From the NCBI RefSeq assembly GCF_023953935.1, contig NZ_JAMLIW010000004.1:62001-126000 (forward strand): a stretch of 64,000 bases of DNA. Direction: 5' to 3'. This document shows positions 59,193-64,000 of the stretch, piece after piece. This DNA comes from Thermomonas sp. Its GTDB lineage: Bacteria; Pseudomonadota; Gammaproteobacteria; Xanthomonadales; Xanthomonadaceae. The notes below the pieces were generated by a model. That model saw only the letters and a list, made by a program, of their open reading frames with translations, did no database searches and was not told the origin of the DNA. The position numbers and the translations under genes are program-made. Within the stretch, counting starts at the first letter, position 1; every line of letters starts with the position of its first letter.

Positions 59193-61394
59193 ATGATCCA
59201 GCTCTTTCCCCGTCCCTTGCGCGCCCTGCTCCTCGGCCTGGCGCTGGTCCTGCCGCTGGCGCTGTCGACCGCCGGGTTTGCCGCCGACCAGAATCCCGGT
59301 ATCGGCAGCGGGCCGACCACGGCGCAGATGACCACCTCGCGCATGGTCTACGGCCTGCTGTCCGACAGCCGCTATGCCTATCGCCCGCGCGCGCTCGATG
59401 CGGCGTTGTCCCGGCAGATCCTCGACGAGTACCTGAAGGGGCTGGACCCGAACAGGTTCTTCCTCACCGCGCAGGACGTGGCCGGGTTCCAGCCCTATGC
59501 CGGCACGCTCGGAAATGCGATCCGCAGCGGCCAGGTGACGCCGGCCTGGGCGATCTTCACCGTCTACCGCGAGCGGGTGCGCCAGCGCGTGGCCTATGCG
59601 CGTGGCTTGCTCAAGGGCGATTTCGATTTCACCGGCAATGAACGCTATTACTACGACCGCGAGGATGCGCCTTGGGCCGATGCGGCCGCCCTCGACGCGC
59701 TGTGGCGGCAGTCGGTGATGAACGACTGGCTGCGGCTGAAGCTGGCCGGCAAGAAGCCCGAGGAGATCCGCAAGACGCTGGACAAGCGCTACGCCAACAT
59801 GCTCGACAGCATCGATGCGCTCAAGGGCGACGACGTCTTCCAGAGTTTCATGAATGCCTATGCGGAGACCATCGATCCGCACACCGAGTACATGAACCCG
59901 CGCAGTGCGGAAAATTTCGCCATCACCATGTCCAACTCGCTGGAAGGCATCGGCGCGGTGCTGTTTCGCCAGGACGACGCGATCGTGGTGCGCGAGCTGG
60001 TGCCGGGTGGGCCGGCGGAGCGCAGCGGCGGGCTCAAGAGCGGCGACCGCATCGTCGGCGTGGCGCAGGGCGCGGCCGGCGACATGAAGGACGTGATCGG
60101 CTGGCGCACGGATGACGTGGTGCAGCTGATCCGCGGCAAGGCCGGCACCCTGGTCCGGCTCGACGTGGTGCCGGCCGAGGCGCCGCTGGACAGCAAGCCG
60201 CAGGAGCTGCGGCTGACCCGCGCCAAGGTGCGGATCGAAGACGCGCGCGCGCGCGCCGAAACCATCGTGGTTCCCGCCAGCGGTGACGGCCCGGCGCGGC
60301 GAATCGGCGTGATCCGCCTGCCCGGCTTCTACCAGGATTTCGAGGCGCGCCGGCGCGGCGATCCCAACTATGCCTCGGCCACCCGTGACATCGCCAAGAT
60401 GCTCACCTCCTTCCGCGCCCAGAAGGTCGATGGGGTGGTGCTCGACCTGCGTGGCAATGGCGGCGGCTCGCTGGCCGAAGCGGTCGAGCTGACCGGGCTG
60501 TTCATCGACAAGGGCCCGGTGGTGCAGGTGCGCGAATCCGGCGGCAAGGTGACGGTGAACCATGACCAGGACGCCGGCGTGGCCTGGGACGGACCGCTGG
60601 CGGTGCTGGTCAATCGCGCCTCGGCGTCGGCGTCGGAAATCGTTGCTGGCGCGATCCAGGACTACGGGCGCGGGCTGATCATCGGCGAGACCACGTTCGG
60701 CAAGGGCACGGTGCAGACCATGCTCGACCTCGATCGCTGGCCGTCCAAGGAAGACGCGCGCTACGGTGAGCTCAAGCTGACCGTTGCCCAGTTCTTCCGC
60801 CCGGGCGGCAGCAGCACCCAGAACAAGGGCGTGGTGCCGGACGTGACCTTCCCGACCAGCGTGGACGCCAGCGAATACGGCGAGAGCACGTATCCGAACG
60901 CGCTGCCGTGGACCCGGATCGTGGCCGCCCCGCACGTGCAGTACGGCAATTTCGCGCCGCTGCTGGCGCCGCTGCAATCACGGCACGAGGCGCGTGCGGC
61001 GCGCGATGTCGAATACCAGTGGTGGGTCGAGGACGTGCGCCAGTTCCGCGAAGAGCAGGCCAAGAAGTGGATTTCGCTCAACGAGGTCGATCGCCGCGCC
61101 GAACGCGACCGCTTCGACGCCCAGCGCAAGCAGCGCGCCGAGACCCGCGCCCGGCTTGGCATCAACCGCGATCCGCTGCTGGAGAGCCGGGCCGACGACG
61201 GACTGACCGCCGACGAGCGCAACGCAGCCGACGACGTGGCCCGGGCGGAGGCGGCGCGCAAGGCCACCGACCCGCTGCTGCGCGAGTCGGCGGCGATCCT
61301 GGGTGATGCCATCGGGCTGCTCGGCCGCGATGGCCGTCTGGCCGCCCAGGTGCTGCCGCAGACGCGCAATGCAGCCGGACACTGGGCCGACTGA
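59193..61394 (+). CDS. prc: Carboxy-terminal processing protease (Prc/S41)
   Basis: 733 aa. Signal peptide to about residue 30. An N-terminal helical domain, a PDZ domain (LEGIGAVLFRQDDAIVVREL, SGGLKSGDRIVGV), then the S41 catalytic core VDGVVLDLRGNGGGSLAEAV, catalytic Ser in NRASASASEIVAGA and Lys in TTFGKGTVQTM. C-terminal DUF3340-like helical domain. It degrades or trims periplasmic proteins with nonpolar C-termini. Confidence 0.95.
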   Translation: MIQLFPRPLRALLLGLALVLPLALSTAGFAADQNPGIGSGPTTAQMTTSRMVYGLLSDSRYAYRPRALDAALSRQILDEYLKGLDPNRFFLTAQDVAGFQPYAGTLGNAIRSGQVTPAWAIFTVYRERVRQRVAYARGLLKGDFDFTGNERYYYDREDAPWADAAALDALWRQSVMNDWLRLKLAGKKPEEIRKTLDKRYANMLDSIDALKGDDVFQSFMNAYAETIDPHTEYMNPRSAENFAITMSNSLEGIGAVLFRQDDAIVVRELVPGGPAERSGGLKSGDRIVGVAQGAAGDMKDVIGWRTDDVVQLIRGKAGTLVRLDVVPAEAPLDSKPQELRLTRAKVRIEDARARAETIVVPASGDGPARRIGVIRLPGFYQDFEARRRGDPNYASATRDIAKMLTSFRAQKVDGVVLDLRGNGGGSLAEAVELTGLFIDKGPVVQVRESGGKVTVNHDQDAGVAWDGPLAVLVNRASASASEIVAGAIQDYGRGLIIGETTFGKGTVQTMLDLDRWPSKEDARYGELKLTVAQFFRPGGSSTQNKGVVPDVTFPTSVDASEYGESTYPNALPWTRIVAAPHVQYGNFAPLLAPLQSRHEARAARDVEYQWWVEDVRQFREEQAKKWISLNEVDRRAERDRFDAQRKQRAETRARLGINRDPLLESRADDGLTADERNAADDVARAEAARKATDPLLRESAAILGDAIGLLGRDGRLAAQVLPQTRNAAGHWAD

Positions 61395-61471
61395 GCGCGC
61401 CCGTCGGTTGCAGCCACTTGCCTTGCCCACGCGGGTGCCTTCCGGCGCCCGCGGTCGCTGATGGATTCCCG

Positions 61472-62401
61472 ATGGCGTCTTCCACCGTTTCCCCTGCGTC
61501 TGTCGCCACGGCGCCCGCTTCCGGCGTCGCGCTGGCGCTGGCGGCGCTGTACCTGATCTGGGGGTCGACCTATCTGGCGATCCGGTTCGCGCTGGAGGGG
61601 GGCTTCCCGCCGTTCCTGCTGGGCGGGATCCGCTTTCTGGTCGCTGGTGGCCTGTTCTACGCCTTCCTGCGCTGGCGCGGGGTGCCGGCGCCGCGCCGTG
61701 CGCAGTGGCGCAATCTGCTGCCGATGGGCTTTTTCATGCTGTTGCTGGGCAACGGCATGGTGAATCTGGCCGAGACCACGGTGTCCTCGGGCCTGACCGC
61801 AGTGGCGGTGGCCTCTTCGGCGCTGTGGTTGGCGATCTTCGCGGCGATCCGCGGCGACCGCCCGACCCGGCTGGAATGGCTGGGACTGGGGATCGGCTTC
61901 CTGGGCGTGCTCTGGCTCAACGCCGGCAGCAGCCTCGCCGGTTCGCCGCTGGGGCTGGTCGCCCTGCTGGTGGCCTGCCTCGGCTGGGCCTACGGCTCGA
62001 TCTGGAGCCGCGACCGTGATCTGCCGGCGCCGTTCATGTCGGCGGCCGGGCAGATGCTGTGCGGCGGAGCCTTGATGGTCGGGGTCGGGTTGGCTTTGGG
62101 CGAGCGGTTTGCGCAAGTGCCCGATGCGCGCGCACTGGCCGCTTTCTGGTATCTGGTGGTGCTGGGCTCGCTGGGCGGGTTCACCGCCTACATCTGGCTG
62201 CTGAGCCACGTGCGGCCGGCGCTGGCGGGCAGCTATGCCTACGTCAATCCGGCGATCGCGGTGCTGCTGGGCGCGTGGCTGGCGCACGAGCGCTTCGGCG
62301 GCAGCGAGCTGGCCGCCATGGGCGTGATCCTGCTGGGCGTGGTCGTGATCACCTTCGGCAAGGCGCTGCGCAAGCTGGTGGCCGGGAGCGATGCGGCATG
62401 A
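61472..62401 (+). CDS. EamA-family drug/metabolite exporter (YedA type)
   Basis: 309 aa from the ATG at 61472. Ten membrane helices in two EamA repeats. ALYLIWGSTYLAIRFALEGG and PPFLLGGIRFLVAGG are the typical YedA N-terminal signature. It overlaps rarD by 4 bp, so both EamA transporters are made together. Substrate unknown. Confidence 0.9.
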   Translation: MASSTVSPASVATAPASGVALALAALYLIWGSTYLAIRFALEGGFPPFLLGGIRFLVAGGLFYAFLRWRGVPAPRRAQWRNLLPMGFFMLLLGNGMVNLAETTVSSGLTAVAVASSALWLAIFAAIRGDRPTRLEWLGLGIGFLGVLWLNAGSSLAGSPLGLVALLVACLGWAYGSIWSRDRDLPAPFMSAAGQMLCGGALMVGVGLALGERFAQVPDARALAAFWYLVVLGSLGGFTAYIWLLSHVRPALAGSYAYVNPAIAVLLGAWLAHERFGGSELAAMGVILLGVVVITFGKALRKLVAGSDAA

Positions 62402-63324
62402 GCGACAATGCACACGCCGATGCCGTGCGCGGCGTCTGGGCGGCGGTGGCGGCGTTCGTCACCTGGGGTTTTTCGCCGCTGTACTGGCACTTGCTCAATG
62501 CCGTGCCTTCGCTGCAGATCGTGCTGCACCGGGTGGTGTGGAGCGCGCTGTTCGTCGCGGTCGTATTGCTGTGGCGCAGCGGGCGCGGCTGGCTGCGGCA
62601 GACCCTGGCCGGGCAGCCGAAGCTGGGCTGGACGCTGGCGGCGTCGAGCCTGCTGATCGCCGGCAACTGGGGGCTGTACATCTGGGCGGTGAATGCCGGT
62701 CACGTGGTGGAAGCCGCGCTCGGCTATTTCATCAACCCGCTGTGCAACGTGGTGATCGGGGTGCTGTTCCTGCGCGAGCGGCTGCGCGCCCTGCAATGGG
62801 CCTCGGTGCTGGTGGCGCTGGCCGGCGTGGTCTGGCTGACCGTGCAGTACGGCGGGCTGCCGTGGATCGCGCTGACGCTGGCGGTCTCGTTCAGCCTGTA
62901 CGGCCTGCTGCGCAAGCAGGCGCACGTGGACCCGGTGGCGGGGCTGGGCGTGGAGAGCGCGTTCCTGTTCCTGCCCGGGCTGCTCTGGCTGCTGTGGATC
63001 GAAGGCCACGGCGGCGGTGGTTTCGGCCACGGCTACGGCGTCCTCAACGCGCTGCTACTGGCGCTGTCGGGGGTGCTGACCGCGCTGCCGCTGATCGGGT
63101 TCGCCTACGCGGTGCGGCGGATCCCGCTGAGCGTGGCCGGGTTGCTGCAATACATCTCGCCGACGCTGCAATTCCTGATCGGCGTGTACCTGCTGGGCGA
63201 GCCTTTCGACCAGGCGCGGCTGGTGGGCTTTGTCTGCATCTGGATCGCCCTGGCCTTGTTCGTGGTCGATGGCCTGCGCGGCGGTCGCCCGCCGCGGGAA
63301 GCGGAGTTGGCCGAGGTGGTCTGA
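62398..63324 (+). CDS. rarD: EamA-family transporter RarD
   Basis: 308 aa from the ATG at 62398. Ten helices. FVTWGFSPLYWHLLNAVP, LQIVLHRVVWSALFVA, GNWGLYIWAVNAGHVVEAALGYFINPL (in parts) identify the RarD group. A substrate is not established for this group. It ends the transporter pair; the next gene is on the opposite strand. Confidence 0.93.
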   Translation: MSDNAHADAVRGVWAAVAAFVTWGFSPLYWHLLNAVPSLQIVLHRVVWSALFVAVVLLWRSGRGWLRQTLAGQPKLGWTLAASSLLIAGNWGLYIWAVNAGHVVEAALGYFINPLCNVVIGVLFLRERLRALQWASVLVALAGVVWLTVQYGGLPWIALTLAVSFSLYGLLRKQAHVDPVAGLGVESAFLFLPGLLWLLWIEGHGGGGFGHGYGVLNALLLALSGVLTALPLIGFAYAVRRIPLSVAGLLQYISPTLQFLIGVYLLGEPFDQARLVGFVCIWIALALFVVDGLRGGRPPREAELAEVV

Positions 63325-63334
63325 GGCGGCCGGC

Positions 63335-64000
63335 TCAGCCCGCCCGCAGTGCCTCGGTGACCGGCAGCCGCGCCGCCCGCAGCGCCGGGAACAGACCACC
63401 CACCAAGCCAATCCCCAGCGCCCATTTCAGGCCGGTCCAGGCCAGCGCCGGAGTGACCTTGAACTGGAACACCACCTGGCTGAAGTTGTTGCCCAGGGTA
63501 CTGACGGTATAGCCATTGAAACCCGCCCAAGCGATGGCGGCGCCCACCAGGCCACCCAGCAGCGCCAGCAGCAGGGTTTCCAGCATCACGGCGGTGACGA
63601 CCGGCAGCCCGCGGAAGCCGATCGCGCGCAGGGTCGCGATCTCCCGCGCGCGGCCGGCGACCGCCGCGAACATGCTGTTGAGCGCGCCAAACGCCGCACC
63701 GATCGCCATGATCGCGCCGATCACCGTCCCGAGGATCGAGATCAGCTTGGTCAGCCCTTCCGACTGCTTGCCGAAATAGTCGCGGGTGGTGGCAGCGTCC
63801 AGCTTCAGCCGCGGGTCGGCGGCCAGGGCGGCCTTGAGCTGGCGGAATCCCTGCTTGCCGTCCAGCTTCAGGGTCACCGACTGGAACGCCGGGCGTTGGT
63901 AGGCCGGGCCGAGCACGTCGGCATCGGTCCACAATTCCGAATCATGCGAATCGTGGGACTCGAACACGCCGACGATGGTCCATTGCTGATTCGCCAGCTC
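63335..64000 (-). CDS. ABC transporter permease, MacB/FtsX type (5-prime end outside window)
   Basis: The C-terminal 221 residues are in the window; the frame is open to base 64000. A periplasmic part (DYFGKQSEGLTKLISILG) leads into the first of three helices (VIGAIMAIGAAFGALNSMFA), followed by AGRAREIATLRAIGFRGLPV, the coupling-helix motif of MacB-like permeases, and two more helices. The ATPase partner is expected beyond the edge. Substrate unknown. Confidence 0.9.
   Translation of the reverse strand, partial: ELANQQWTIVGVFESHDSHDSELWTDADVLGPAYQRPAFQSVTLKLDGKQGFRQLKAALAADPRLKLDAATTRDYFGKQSEGLTKLISILGTVIGAIMAIGAAFGALNSMFAAVAGRAREIATLRAIGFRGLPVVTAVMLETLLLALLGGLVGAAIAWAGFNGYTVSTLGNNFSQVVFQFKVTPALAWTGLKWALGIGLVGGLFPALRAARLPVTEALRAG

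Overview
The window is GC-rich, tightly packed bacterial chromosome. Gene content and order point to a member of the Xanthomonadaceae/Lysobacteraceae (Lysobacter, Thermomonas or Luteimonas type). The indicators are the homogentisate pathway pair hppD-hmgA behind a MarR regulator, the run mreBCD-mrdA-rodA-GGDEF-mltB-rlpA-dacC-ybeD-lipB, the aroQ-accB-accC cluster, cutA-dsbD-tlpA, a DUF5916 outer-membrane protein, and several families of short palindromic intergenic repeats. The family assignment is an inference from content; the genus is not resolved.

Layout. Bases 1-3530 (minus strand) hold a higB-higA toxin-antitoxin pair followed by a large MmeI-like restriction-modification gene. That gene is frameshifted and carries GC-rich palindromic elements in its reading frame; at the left edge it runs into what looks like the start of a DUF559 endonuclease gene. 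Bases 3540-6380 are housekeeping (rpe, purC, a PfkB-family kinase), followed by a second R-M pair, a DNA methyltransferase and a PD-(D/E)XK-type nuclease (6385-8422). Bases 8500-15240 carry envelope and hydrolytic functions: DUF5329, a lipoprotein, an alpha/beta hydrolase, an M1 peptidase lipoprotein and the DUF5916 protein. Bases 15340-20910 (minus) hold a tandem-receiver response regulator coupled to ftsE-ftsX, then accC, an inserted four-helix-bundle gene, accB and aroQ. Bases 21326-24633 (minus) are cutA-dsbD-tlpA. Bases 24780-26995 are groES-groEL behind a CIRCE-like operator, ending in a terminator.

Bases 27146-27501 contain remnants, including the N-terminus of a type I HsdR. From 27556 to 35094 come an SH3 protein, two closely related FlgO/TolB-like TPR membrane proteins flanking a DJ-1/PfpI-like protein and an AhpD-like protein, and a phytoene-dehydrogenase-like oxidoreductase. 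Bases 35462-39006 (minus) encode a 2-oxoacid dehydrogenase E1alpha-E1beta-E2 operon; the E2 linker contains the same palindromic element as the MmeI-like gene. Then come a POT peptide transporter, a broken GH109-like oxidoreductase, MarR/hppD/hmgA, nhaA, the cell-elongation and murein cluster (46826-57899), ybeD, lipB, a C-terminal processing protease, two EamA transporters and a partial ABC permease.

The most unusual theme is repeat biology. One GC-rich palindromic element occurs inside two protein-coding genes without interrupting translation. A heptamer family (GTGATTG/GGGATTC) sits at the boundaries of an inserted gene in the acc operon and between groES and groEL. Two R-M systems, a toxin-antitoxin pair, an hsdR remnant and a possible DUF559 gene make this a defence-rich housekeeping neighbourhood.
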